Below, in pieces: positions 34,346-44,228 of a stretch of DNA of 64,000 bases. This stretch comes from Melastoma dodecandrum. Lineage: Eukaryota > Streptophyta > Magnoliopsida > Myrtales > Melastomataceae. The stretch spans positions 1-64,000 of the forward strand of contig JARUPY010000082.1 in NCBI GenBank assembly GCA_029817715.1, read 5' to 3'. Within the stretch, counting starts at the first letter, position 1; every line of letters begins with the position of its first letter. Both the position numbers and the translations under genes were made by a program. Below the pieces are notes generated by a model. The model was not told the DNA's origin. It ran no database searches and worked only from the letters and a program-made list of their open reading frames with translations.

Positions 34346-34945
34346 ACATAAATATTTAATAATAATTACTGATAAAATTCTCTTTTATATAGACAATTAA
34401 TTTCTTGTACATAAATGATTTAACATAAAATAAAAAATAACTTAAAATTAAATTAAACTTTATCATATATTAAAGGATTATAGTAAATGTGTCCAAGTCT
34501 AAAATAGACAAACATTTTGTCATTTCCTCTCTAGACCAGGCGAAAAGTTAAGAGCATTTTAAGGACCCAACTAATTGACCTGGAAAAGAAATTCAAAAAA
34601 ATGAAAAAAAAAATCCTTTAAAGATTTTAGAAGTGATCTCAGGCAGGAAATTATTAAAACACAAATTTCATATAAAAAATATTTAAAAGTTTCAATAAAA
34701 TTTTCTCAGCGTATCATGCTAGTTTCTCAATCAAGCTAATTTACAAATAAAATAGGTACAGGGTTCTCCATATTCACCAGGTAAAATGCACAATCCATAG
34801 CCACAAGCCATCACCATAAAGCCAGGAACATATTCATCAATGTAATAAACTTCACAACTTTTGATTATAGATGCCCAATCTTTCCATCCTTCCTGATTAG
34901 AAGAGATTGTCCCAACATGTCCCACTCACCCACCAGCCCTTGGAA
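34346..34945. other. Intergenic DNA and probable 3' UTR of the next gene
   Basis: AT-rich from 34346 to about 34720. The part nearest 34946 is likely the 3' UTR of the minus-strand gene that ends there. Confidence 0.4.
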
Positions 34946-37521
34946 TCAATAATGTGAATCACGACCAGGCGACTCGGCATGCATATCCATCGAAGAATCA
35001 TTGGAGCTTGTTGGGTTTGCTTCCCTTGTTTGGGGTTTGTTACCTTCAGTGCTCGTGACTTCTCCTTGTGGTTGATAGTGCTGCAGGGTTCTCCGTACAT
35101 GGCTTGATAGAGAATAAGAAAAAACTGAGTTCTTCCCCTGATGATGATCGCCTTGGCCAGTAGCTTGTCTTGGTGTTGTTGCAGGCACAGATGAACTAGA
35201 TAAGATTGGAAAACTAGGATTACTTGTGGGCACAGTGATTTGAGAAATTTGAGGATGGAACGGCACTCTAGGGGACACTTGGGAGTCTTCTGGACCATAA
35301 TCGAGTTCATTCTACAATGTTTTTTTTTTCTTGAAGTCAGGAAGATACAAAATGAGAGTCAAAGAAAAATCACAAGTGTTCTTGTGTTGGTCGAAACATA
35401 GCAAGCAAATGCACTAACCCACCTCAAATCACATTTACAGGCTGAGGTGGATTTATTCGTGCACACAGTGCTTGTGTATGAAGTGTAAGGTAAAGCAAAG
35501 AAACCTCAACTCTATAAGTTAAATCAATAAAGGCAGTCACAGGCTTGCTAACAGCTGACAATACATACAAATGCCAAGAAACATCTCCCAAGGATTGCTT
35601 CAATCAACAAAACCATGAATTATTCCAGTCCCAAGCTATTCAAACAAGGAACACACCATGAAGCTTTGGCTCCTGCCGATAATAAGGAACCATATAACGT
35701 ACTCACATCAAACATGCATGGATGAACTGGCTAAACAATATGATCTAGATTTGCAGATAACACACTTTCAGATACGGGCAAAGGCTAAGGATAAGAAAGC
35801 AAAACTTTAATCTATTTTCTAGTATAGGAACTTGTGATGTTTCTATGAATTCATCAAAGTATAGTTGCAAAAGAATCAGCGGATGGTGTTCGAGCAAATA
35901 ACAGCACCACGCCATAAATTTCTAGCGATTTCACCCGAGCAAGACTGATATGCTGAGATGGACGAGAAAGAGTATTTAAGGGGAATCACCCAACTTTCCG
36001 CTTTACAAAGATGGTATGGTATATAAGTTGACATCTAAAAGCCAATCAGAATTCATTAAGGGAAAAACAAAAAACATGTACCTGCAAATAGGATATGATA
36101 TCCACAGTTGACACTCTAGCTCCATCCTCTTGCTGCCTCAATATCCACTGATAGAGTTTATCCTAAAAGTAGGCAAAAGGTTACAACATGTCATACTTTG
36201 CACAGAGAAAACACTGGGCACTGACCACAATAATAACCACAAGCCAGGCCTTTTCTCATATTCCAACTTACTAGGGTCTCACTAGCATCTAAGTAAATAA
36301 TATATTTCATATTATCTTCATCCTTGCTCTTTTTCCCTATCGTGTCATCATCTGATATGCCTAGCTTCTAAAATCTCACAACACCTTTACAAATTTACAT
36401 GTTCATGTCATTTGAAATTTGTAATATATTCTTCTATATCTTTTTAACTTTTCCTCTTGTACCTGTGATTCCAATCTCTTGAACTCAACTGTTCATCCTG
36501 CTCACACCTCCCATTTTCTAGCTATATACATAATTCAACCCCCATCCACATAACATCGCCAACAAAAACGAGCCAAGGTAAATAATAAGGAAAAAGACAA
36601 AGGATTTTGGAAAAGACTTTTTCTTTCAGGAGAATTCTATTCACTCAATGGATCAATAAGATCAATTGGACCAAGATTATCGAACATTCAGCAAATGAGT
36701 TTATACAATGAGGTAATAAAGGATACAAGAACGGATAAAATTCACAGTCCTCATCACAGATGAACAAAAGAGGTTATTGCTATGAACTCCTCTAAGTTAC
36801 ACCACAAATGTCCGTCACAGTAAGACCCGGAAAAAGGCCATGAAGCTCTTACATAGTTAAGAAAAACATTCAACTGAAGACCTCAGAAAATGATGGAGAA
36901 AGCGTATTCCACTGCTGAATACTTAATTCCCATGACACAAAAACATGTCATCATGCTATATCAAAATCAGACCTTCACGACAGGGAAGTGAAAATTAGTT
37001 TTGCCAAGCAATCTAAAAGGTTGAATGTATTCACTGAAATAACCTAATGCTTTTTGGCGAAGACCTGAATAGAACTAGGCTACTAATTCATATCTTGCAC
37101 CACCTCCGTTAACTTCTACGAAAACCAGAATATCTGAACACCGGGAAAGGGACACTGACATTCCAACAACCCTCAAGAACAGTTCCATATCACCGTATCA
37201 TCAAAGGGACATACTGCCAGGGACCTCAGAAATTCCTACCGACAAACAATGTACACGCCAATCCGATACAAGCAGAACCTGGCACAGGCGACAACTATAG
37301 CACCAAAGCAACCGACGGGAATCGAAACACAAAGCAGGTAGACGGTAAAGAAAATGGACCAGGGAGTGGCGCTCGCCGGCCTGGAAGGAGAGGCGCTGGT
37401 GGTTCATGGACTGGGTGTAGAGCTGGGAGAGGGAATTGGCGACGGTGCAGAAGGAGGTGTAGAGGCTCCTGTCGACCTCGTCCAGCCCGTTAGCCACCCC
37501 CGACTTCCTCTTCATCCCCAT
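34946..37521 (-). CDS. Conserved plant protein of unknown function (3 exons, 202 aa)
   Basis: Exons on the minus strand: 37521-37360 (54 aa), 36162-36082 (27 aa), 35311-34946 (121 aa plus stop). All junctions keep frame with GT-AG borders. The protein starts MGMKRKSGVANGLDEVDRSL; the upstream in-frame codons are not used because MGMKRKSG fits the family. Exon 2 encodes DKLYQWILRQQEDG and STVDIISYLQ, and exon 3 begins NELDYGPED and is rich in Ser, Pro, Thr and His. I recall this family from plant proteomes, where it is sometimes auto-labelled holocarboxylase synthetase; I see no biotin-ligase motif, so that name is not supported here. The N-terminal half is helical; the C-terminal half looks disordered. 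Introns are long (about 1,200 and 770 bp). Confidence 0.85.
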
Positions 37522-39549
37522 CGAAACAAACACCCGGGTAGATTCGATCAATCCGGTGGCACTACGGATTGAACAAATCGTCTAATTGGGTTGGGGATGA
37601 GGGATTTTGGGGGAATTGGGAGCAAAAATGACTTGGCTTCGCACCCCAAGGGAAAGGGGGACGGCAGTCTGGTGTAACCCACTTACATCTCACGTGCTAC
37701 TTGCACTCGCAAACCGAGTTCTTCTTATGTTTTCACACATTATTTAACGAGTTTTATATATTTTTATTTTATTGTATGAAATATTTTCTAAACTAATATC
37801 AATTTAAAATAAAGTTTCGATTCGTGTTGGTTCTAACTTCTCATTTTGTGATTCTTTTCTCTTAATTACACCTATTGTGGCAACTTTGCGCAAACGCATC
37901 GAAAATTCGTGACAAATGAACGCAATCATTTAAAATGAAAAAAAAAAATTATGGACACAGGAAGATATTAGGATTCGAATAACGTAATGCGGATAGGAAT
38001 ACTGGGAAGATTCACTGTACTCGTCAATAACATTGCTAGAGAAACAAGGAAAACAAATGGTAGAAATAACCAAAAAATTTGTACATACGCCCATATGTGA
38101 TATAAATATATTTTTTAGAAAAGATGAAAATGTATTTCGAGTGCAAAGAGTACATCAATAAAGTAAAGTGTATATTTGTTCTGCTTTTCGAGTGCATTCG
38201 CTTTTCATAAAAGTGGAAAGAGTTTAAAAATTTATACCAAATTAGAGTTTTGTACGGAAATATAGTTAGTTTTAAAAAAAAATTACGAAATGCGGTTTTA
38301 CCATCAAAATTCGATGCGGCGCGATGTGGTCAATAAATTGACTCACCCATCACCATACACCCCTAAGTTTAGCTGAGTTCTCTGTGATTGATCCGTCTCC
38401 TTCTGCTGCGATTTGGGACCCTGGTTTATCTTGGGATTGCTTGGGAAGTGGAATCCGCATTCTTGTCATGTCATACTGTTGTGGATGAACATGTGCAGCG
38501 AATGAGCTTCCGAGATGGATGTTAAGATGCTATTACTTTGAGAATAATGATTTTGTTAGTGCTGTTTTTATTGCGAATTATTCGTTGTTTTTGCATGAGT
38601 GGAGGCCGATCCCACTGGCACTGCGGTGGGTACCCGGCTGTGATATCGGAGGAGTGCGGGGAGGTACCACAGTTGTTACTTGCTCCAATTCCCGGACGCT
38701 TCCGGAGGAGTAGGTGGAAACACACTACGGTGATCCTGGCACCTTATAGAGTGTTGATATGATGGAGGCGTCCTCGGGGAGTCGTGTTTATTTACCGTTC
38801 ATTGAATTGCAAATCTGTATATTTGCTGATTGCTGTGGTGTGCGCCTGTTATCCGAATTTTGATATCGTCTGTTTATTGAGATATTTAACATTCTATATT
38901 GAATTGTTATGCCGCGAATATATATAAATTATTTGATTGAGGTGATCTTGCGCAGTAGATATGAGACTATATTATATGCTAGTTTTGATTGGTCGAGTCG
39001 ATGCATGAAAAGGACTTTTAAAAGCTGTACACACTAGGATGAGTCTAGAGGTCGCACTTCTTTCTCGTGTGTGCATAAGTGAGACGTACTCGACATGTTA
39101 TCGCCGAACCTTCGGGGGATCCCTCCAGTTTTGCAGCGCAACGATGGAAGAGATACGAAGCACAGGGAATCCGGATTCGAATCTCTAGCATTCATGCGTA
39201 GTGATTTGAGAATTTGTCGTCTTATGCCAGAAGTTGACCAGTCAAGCTTTAATAAAATTTCTGAAAAATTTGTACAGTAATTGTCGGCTTTTACACTAAC
39301 TAATCAGTCCGACTATGTGCATTGGAGGGTGTTCCCGGCTTTTAACTAATTTTGCGTTAAGAAGATCATATTTTAGTAAATTTTATTATATTTTTTACTA
39401 ACTTTGTATTGACTTTATTAGTAACGGTCAACTTTTAGTAAAATTTATTAAAAAAAATTAGTAGTAATTAATAAACTAGGTAACCTTACGTGCACGTACC
39501 GTTAGCCGCTTCCCTTTAATTGTTGTTACTCAGAGCAATATAAAATATA
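37522..39549. other. Intergenic DNA between divergent genes
   Basis: 37522-37680 is the likely 5' leader and promoter of the minus-strand gene. 37740-38330 is AT-rich. 38360-38760 is less AT-rich and has overlapping short frames with no family. 39340-39480 contains TTTTAGTAAA-type motifs like those near 60540-61120. No gene could be supported. Confidence 0.35.
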
Positions 39550-40723
39550 CAACACGTCAAAAGCGTGCAGATACAAAAAACGCTCTTACAGATCTTCTCT
39601 TCAACAGTGGAGCATCTACGTCTTCATTTGAGGTAGACCATTTTGAAAAGCATTGCTCCTTACGTTATTGGAAAACATGCTCTCGAAATTTCACCCTTAT
39701 TGTTCTGTTTTGAGCCCTACAATTATTTTTGGCCTTGGCGTATCAAATTTTTGGTGCTTCTGCTAGGATGATGACCCTTCAAAAAGTTTGCATCAGTAGA
39801 GGGTGATCAGTCGAATGGATGGGGTAAGAAGGCCAGGCCAAAATCTGCTCGTCGAGCTAAAAAGGAATACAACAGGAAAATGAAGCGTGAGTTCCTTGTC
39901 TTTCTTTCTTGCCGGTGGGAACTCCTTCTGGGTACGAGTTGGGCAAACTATGTATCACTTTCATATTGATGCTTTTTCAGAAAAGATGGTGGAAAAGTTT
40001 GGTGGTGATTTTGATAGCCTTGACGAAACAGTCTTCCAAGCTAGGTTTGGGAATAGGTGGTATTCTTGGTCTTTTGACTTGTCATACATGCATGCATTTG
40101 GAAATTGGAGTTCTGGGTTTCAATGGAGGGAGGAATCAAACCGGGGAGATCATAGAACAAACAGATGGGAAACATTGAGTGACGTAGACTCGGACGATGA
40201 GCCGTCTAGTATAGGTGCTGCTTCTGATAGGGTCCTGCTTGGATTACCCGCAACCGGTGCCCTGAAGCTGGAGGATGTGAAAAACGTGTAACTTGTAGCT
40301 TGTTACGATTTCTTAATTCAATTATGAAAATCCTGTGCATCTGAACATCCATTGTCCTGGCAGTTTTCGATTGACAGCCTTGAGATGGCACCCGGATAAG
40401 CATCAAGGCCCTTCTCAGGTCTCTGTCCTTTGTGACATTCTTTGTATTTGCTTGACTGTTTTAAATCAGGCCCAGTAAAAAAGCAAAGGGTATGAATTTG
40501 ATTGCATGAATCTGAATCAATAATAGTATTTACCATGTCCCAACAACCACCCTCACTCACTGGGACATTGTATGCTAATCTAGTACTAATTCAGCAGTAT
40601 CCTTGGCCTAATCCGACGACTTACTCTTGTTTTCTGCAGTCGATGGCAGATGAGAAGTTCAAACTCCGTGTTAATGCCTACAAATCACTCTGCAGCGCCT
40701 TCTCTTCCGCTGACAGAGGGTGA
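39550..40723 (+). CDS. J-domain (DnaJ-like) protein, possibly damaged at the 5' end
   Basis: Readable exons: about 39550-39632 (KRADTKNALTDLLFNSGAST), about 39785-39886 (FASVEGDQSNGWGKKARPK, AKKEYNRKMK), 39981-40287 (VEKFGGDFDSLDETVFQARF, RWYSWSFD, FQWREE), 40364-40418 (FRLTALRWHPDKHQGPSQ) and 40640-40723 (ADEKFKLRVNAYKSLCSAF). The HPD tripeptide that activates Hsp70 is present, with the J domain near the C terminus, as in a plant family of mitochondrial or plastid-type J proteins. No start codon or targeting peptide was found. The second exon joins in frame only if the acceptor is the AG at about 39792; from the better acceptor at 39767 a stop follows, consistent with a lost A in the A-run near 39785. 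It may therefore be a pseudogene. Confidence 0.65.
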
Positions 40724-41290
40724 GAAAGCTTCACTCGTCGCCCGCCACCAGCTCCGTGTATCGCACACATCAATAAAACAAGTATGGGTTCCGCAGTTCT
40801 CTCTGACAGGCCATGGATATTCTTTCTCCCTTGGTAGGGTATAGCACGGCGTTCGTTGATCATCATGGGGACAACAATTTAACAAGTTCTTGCTCCCTCC
40901 CCCTTTTTGTTCAACTAAAGTTTGAAGAGCAATGTTCTTGGTGGAATCGTTATGAGCCTTTGTCTACAAACATTTTTACCTGAAGATTTGATGTGCTATT
41001 TACACGATACGGTAATACTGTATGAAACAGTAGTACTATACGGAAAAAAGTACAATGTTGATATTTTATTAGTAGATGATATCATCATTAGGCAAGTTGT
41101 CATATACAATACAAGAGGGGCTCACATCCACCATTATTTCCCCCACCCCATGGTGATGTTGTCCCCCTCGTCAACACAAAGTCATCATCACCCCCTTGAA
41201 GCTCATCCGTTGGTGACTCCACCATGTCTAAACATATCTTCCATGAATGATTGAGACCTCAACACTAAGCCGCTAGCGATTAAAGGCATG

Positions 41291-41308
41291 CCCCCCCCCC
41301 CCCCCCCC
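41291..41308. repeat. Poly-C tract (18 C)
   Basis: Uninterrupted 18 C, followed by CTCCC. It lies about 150 bp upstream of the TATA box of the DUF3511 gene. Confidence 0.9.
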
Positions 41309-41457
41309 TCCCTGGCTGCTTCTCTGTAGAATTGACTCCACCATCAATTAAATTTTTCAGACATCATCGATCCTTTTCTGCTGCCCTGAGGCCAGACACT
41401 GCATTCATAACCCCAACCTAACCTATCCACCCTCACCTGCCAGCTGCTCCCTTTCGC

Positions 41458-41465
41458 ATATATAG
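41458..41465 (+). promoter_or_regulatory. TATA box of the DUF3511 gene
   Basis: ATATATAG lies 40 bases before the start codon at 41505, leaving room for a short leader. Confidence 0.5.
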
Positions 41466-41504
41466 TTAGAGTCCCCCCTGAGGAGACGGGTTTCTGTTGA
41501 AGAA

Positions 41505-41786
41505 ATGGAGAAGAGCAAGTCATACAGCTCCGGGTATTCTGTGGCTTACCACGAGCTCTACAACGCGAGGTCCGGGTTTGAGGACAGGTCCAAGTCATAC
41601 AGCTTCAACGGGCCCAGCAACAATGCCGTCGGCAGGTGGGATGCTACCGGGAACCCGGAGCTGAAGAGGAGGAGGAGGGTAGCGTCGTATAACATGTACA
41701 CTGTCGAGGAGAAGTTGAAATCGTCACTGCGCAGCAGCTTCAAGTGGATCAAGAGCAAGTTTGTTGATGGCCTCTACGATATGTGA
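41505..41786 (+). CDS. DUF3511 domain protein (93 aa)
   Basis: Single-exon frame from MEKSKSYSSGYSVAYHELYN to FVDGLYDM. The C-terminal block ELKRRRRVASYNMYTVEEKL followed by KSSLRSSFKWIKSKF is the plant-specific DUF3511 signature, which is about 45 residues long and basic. The N-terminal half is Ser/Tyr-rich and low in order. Function is unknown; the basic patch suggests nucleic-acid or membrane contact, but that is inference. Length is typical of the family and no damage is visible. TATA sequence is nearby, and a 3' UTR is likely to about 41900. Confidence 0.9.
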   Translation: MEKSKSYSSGYSVAYHELYNARSGFEDRSKSYSFNGPSNNAVGRWDATGNPELKRRRRVASYNMYTVEEKLKSSLRSSFKWIKSKFVDGLYDM

Positions 41787-43410
41787 ATAATCCCATGTGT
41801 CGTATGAATGGACGATCTACCAAGATTGTGGACTTTTGGTAGTCTCTGAAAGTGAGTGGCATGGATTTGCATTGTAAGGTAATGTAAAATATGTCTATAA
41901 AATGAATCTGTCAGTTTGGTTGCGACGAGCTGACTGGTGGAGTGGATTGATGGAGATTCCCAGTTGATACTGTGCAGCTATACAATCTATCCTGTGTATC
42001 TTCTGAAAGCAATTTTCCTTCCAAAACTAATATAAGGAATTTTCGAGAGATGCTCAGGTAATTTGTCTGGGAGAGGACCCGTTTCCGTTCCCGATCACAT
42101 GATGTATGCAGAGAGAGTCCTGAAAGTTTTACTTTGCAACTCGATCCTTAGTGTTGAGCAGATATCCATCTCATTCCTGAACATCTAGGATCTGGTAACC
42201 TGGTTTGAAGGCTTAAGACAAGCATCATCTGTCACTCTGCCTGAATCTTTACAGGAGGAACTTCTGAGAGGAAATCAACAAGAAGACACATTTGATGGCT
42301 CTGACTGAAATAGAAAACGACCGCCTGGAGGTAATGGACAACTCAATCCTAAATTACTTGGACTCAAAAAATGCAACAATATTTAACTTAGACCACAGCA
42401 ACAAGGCCACAGTGCCTCTGAACAGAATTCCTATTGAGCCAGAAACAGCGGGAGAACAATTAACACAAACTAAAGCCAATTTCATATGAGGGATATTCTG
42501 ATAAAGCAACAAATGCGGCAGCACACTCGTCATATCAGCCTATCCATCACCCCTATCTTGGGAATCCTCACTGAGACGGAAACCTCCCGGGATACATGCC
42601 GTCCGGTTGCCGATCACGTGGGGACAAAATGAGGTTGAATTCAACACCAGCCAAAACATTGCAGGATAACAACTAGTAGCATATACATTTCCCTACACAG
42701 GAGATCAAATCGAGAGTGATTACCCCCTCCAGGAACATGAATGGTGTTAAAAATTATCCTATTTTGTCGGCAATGCCCCGATGCATCTAGTTTTTCATTT
42801 CGTCTTCCAATTTCACCACGGCAGTCGGTATCATACTGACAGCAACCCTGTGCTACAGGTGACTTCATTGTCGAATCAAACCGAAAGGTTCTGGCTTCAG
42901 CTTCCTGGTTCTTTCATAACATTTGTCGGACAAAGTATCTTAACAAGATGAAGGCCATAGGTTGCAGATGAAACCACCGTGCATCATTGGCTATAGCTTC
43001 ACGCATTTCGATAAACGTATTGAACAAATGGTTGCCCCGTCGTGAAGAGTTAAAATCTCATCCACCGTAGAGTTCGGACACAGGAGATTAGACATCGCCG
43101 AGGTGGAAATCCCATGTTCATATCAGCAATCACGTCTTACGGAATATTGTCGGGATTATGGGGAAGTGACAAAATTTAAAAGGACGACTGAGTTTAAGCC
43201 GGATTTAGGCCAACCACTTAATTATTTCAGTAAACATAAATAATATATGCTAATATTATAAATTTATGTCTCCATGTTTGATTAAAATGATTACTAATGT
43301 CCTTCGAGTCCGGATGCAGAGCTGGGGGGGGTGTCCCATCCTTCCATTGCAAGGATTTTAAAACACAAATATCACGGTGTGGTCAGACAGCGAAACAAAG
43401 AGATGAATTG
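41787..43410. other. Intergenic DNA
   Basis: A short frame at 42292-42489 and others are not convincing. No repeats or RNA genes were found before the snoRNA cluster. Confidence 0.4.
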
Positions 43411-43554
43411 GGAGGTTTCAGACATCCAAGGAAGTATAAAAGCAGCAGAAGCTCTCGAGCCCCGGCGAAAGGGCGAAAGCACTCAGGCGGCCACTGCGAA
43501 TGTTCTCTCTGAGAAACAACAAGCCATTTTTCCTTATTATCATCATCAACCTCC
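43411..43554 (-). ncRNA. U14: U14 C/D box snoRNA, copy A
   Basis: U14 guides 18S rRNA methylation and is required for 18S processing. Minus-strand elements: C box ATGATGA (43546-43540), D box CTGA (43421-43418), and a terminal stem GGAGGTT/AACCTCC (7 bp) flanking both boxes. Domain A contains CATTCGCAGT, complementary to 18S ACTGCGAATG. Domain B is CTTCCTTGGATGT just before box D, complementary to the conserved 18S ACATCCAAGGAAG; the fifth base upstream of box D falls on the C that U14 methylates. Length including stems is 144 nt. It lies 63 bp downstream of copy B in the same transcript orientation, so the two are probably co-transcribed. The overlapping minus-strand frame is coincidental. 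Confidence 0.9.
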
Positions 43555-43617
43555 AATCAATTCCCCCAATCAATGAAAACAACAAAAACAAAAACAAAAT
43601 TGCAAAAAAAGGAAATA

Positions 43618-43758
43618 GGAGTCTCAGACATCCAAGGAAGTGTTAAAGCAGCAGAAGCTCTCGAGCCCCGGCGAAAGGGCGAAAGCACTCAGGCGGCCAC
43701 TGCGAATGTTCTCTCTGAGAAACAATAAGCCTTTTTCCTTATTATCATCACTGACTCC
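43618..43758 (-). ncRNA. U14: U14 C/D box snoRNA, copy B
   Basis: Minus strand: C box GTGATGA (43751-43745), D box CTGA (43627-43624), terminal stem GGAGTC/GACTCC. Both 18S-complementary domains are identical to copy A. The stem sequence differs from copy A on both sides in a pairing-preserving way, which supports selection on RNA structure. Elsewhere it differs from A by an indel and substitutions in the region after the C box and in the loop before domain B. It is the promoter-proximal member of the cluster. Confidence 0.9.
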
Positions 43759-43930
43759 ACCACCCCGACACCGTTACCCAAACCAAAGGAAACATTAAAA
43801 AGAAACCAACGACCGGAAGCAGAGAAGGCTAAAAACATGCAACAACAAACGCAGACGGAATGCCACCGGCTCTGATAGACGAGAAGAGCGATGTAGATGA
43901 CGGGCGAGGCTAAGAGGAAGGGTGGGAGGG

Positions 43931-44056
43931 GATTTTATAGGGAGCGGATTGTTGCTAGGGTTTTCGGGAATGTTCCTGGAGGCATCTTAGGCCTAAATGG
44001 GCCTTATTGGACCCATTAATGTGACGGCCTTCTTTATTGGGTTACCCAAGCCCATT
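43931..44056 (-). promoter_or_regulatory. Divergent promoter of the U14 cluster and RPN5
   Basis: On the minus strand: TATA box CTATAAAATC (43940-43931), telo-box AAACCCTAG (about 43965-43956), and site II elements (TGGGCC at 43998-44003; TGGGCT on the minus strand near 44050). Telo-box plus site II plus TATA is the known architecture of plant snoRNA promoters. Another telo-box (TAGGGTT, about 44177) lies closer to RPN5 on the other side. Only about 300 bp separate the two predicted transcription starts. Confidence 0.7.
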
Positions 44057-44228
44057 CATAGACCGTGTAAAAAAAAAAAGCAGGTCAGGAAAGTTTTATT
44101 TTTATGCTTGGGAGGTTTTCGTGCAGGAGGGTTCACGCACCGTCTGTCTTCCTCCCTTATACATCGTCGTCGTCGATTAGGGTTCCCGATTTGATCCCCG
44201 ATCAGAATCTCACTTTTTCGATCTCGCT

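Noticed and set aside
43331..43576. Plus-strand frame SDIQGSIKAAEALE shared by three loci, considered as a repeated protein
   Set aside because: It is the complement of the U14 genes; conservation is explained by the RNA.
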